Virus record (IMG/VR): IMGVR_UViG_3300048838_001102
Coordinates: 1 to 58,038 of that record
Length of the DNA: 58,038 nt
Strand: one strand, 5' to 3'
Source of the DNA: a virus
Positions 58,034 to 58,038 of the stretch are shown piece after piece. Below the pieces are notes generated by a model that saw only the letters and a list, made by a program, of their open reading frames with translations, ran no database searches and had not been told where the DNA came from. Position numbers and translations under genes: made by a program. Position 1 is the stretch's first letter. The number at the start of each line of letters is the position of its first letter.

Positions 58034-58038
58034 ACGGG
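57883..58038. repeat. 156-bp direct repeat, copy 2 (contains the contig overlap)
   Basis: Same sequence as 57212-57367. Its last 127 bases equal the first 127 of the window. The assembly could have joined its ends here simply because this repeat is longer than the overlap. Confidence 0.9.

Overview
This 58 kb window looks like a nearly complete genome of a short-tailed (podovirus-like) tailed dsDNA bacteriophage. It encodes a terminase pair, a P22-like portal, an N4-gp56-type major capsid protein, a scaffold, tail adaptor/hub proteins and a 2243-residue polyvalent virion protein. There is no tape measure, sheath or major tail tube gene. Sec signal peptides and a lipobox suggest a Gram-negative host, but nothing here identifies the genus. 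Bases 1-127 are repeated exactly at 57912-58038, the signature of a circular contig closed by a 127-nt overlap. However, that overlap lies wholly inside a 156-bp repeat that also occurs at 57212-57367, so closure is likely but not proven.

Layout. (a) 33572 down to 1147, leftward: one long late operon in the order small terminase, intein-split large terminase, portal, scaffold, capsid, tail adaptor/hub proteins, polyvalent ejection-type protein, a block of Sec-exported proteins (beta-helix/PKD/LamG, Fn3), then a membrane protein, a permuted papain-fold peptidase and a TraR/DksA zinc finger. It starts from a near-consensus promoter at 33659-33630 overlapped by an inverted repeat. (b) 33742-35044, rightward: a minimal tyrosine recombinase and two unknown genes, ending at a terminator. 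(c) 35075-35848: a non-coding control region with 42-bp iterons, an 18-bp inverted repeat, palindromes and a perfect bacterial parS site. (d) 35911-39472, rightward: small AT-rich early genes driven by a sigma70-like promoter whose 123-bp surroundings are duplicated at 38913. (e) 39540-40147: a second iteron-rich non-coding region between two converging terminators. (f) 42237 down to 40210, leftward: PrimPol/RepA-like primase-helicase, preceded by an 8-codon leader. (g) 42510 through 58038 and on to 976, rightward: replication and accessory genes, including Dam methylase, SNF2 helicase, radical SAM/SPASM protein, DUF2800 nuclease, DUF2815 SSB-like protein, family A DNA polymerase, MazZ-like dNTP pyrophosphohydrolase and a RuvC-like resolvase, with two interrupted tRNA-like genes.

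How it works together (inference). Genome replication is self-encoded: PrimPol-helicase, PolA, SSB-like protein, DUF2800 nuclease and resolvase, probably starting from one of the two iteron regions. Packaging and capsid genes follow the usual terminase-portal-scaffold-capsid order. The tyrosine recombinase, a perfect host-type parS and iterons, without any recognisable cI-type repressor or ParA/ParB, raise the possibility of an episomal (phage-plasmid) state that borrows the host ParB. The most unusual features are the parS/iteron region, the TerL intein, the radical SAM/SPASM enzyme beside an aromatic-rich 57-aa peptide, the exported protein block, the double-zincin polyvalent protein with a repeated DPIRSAFEA-type motif, and two tRNA-like genes with internal insertions.
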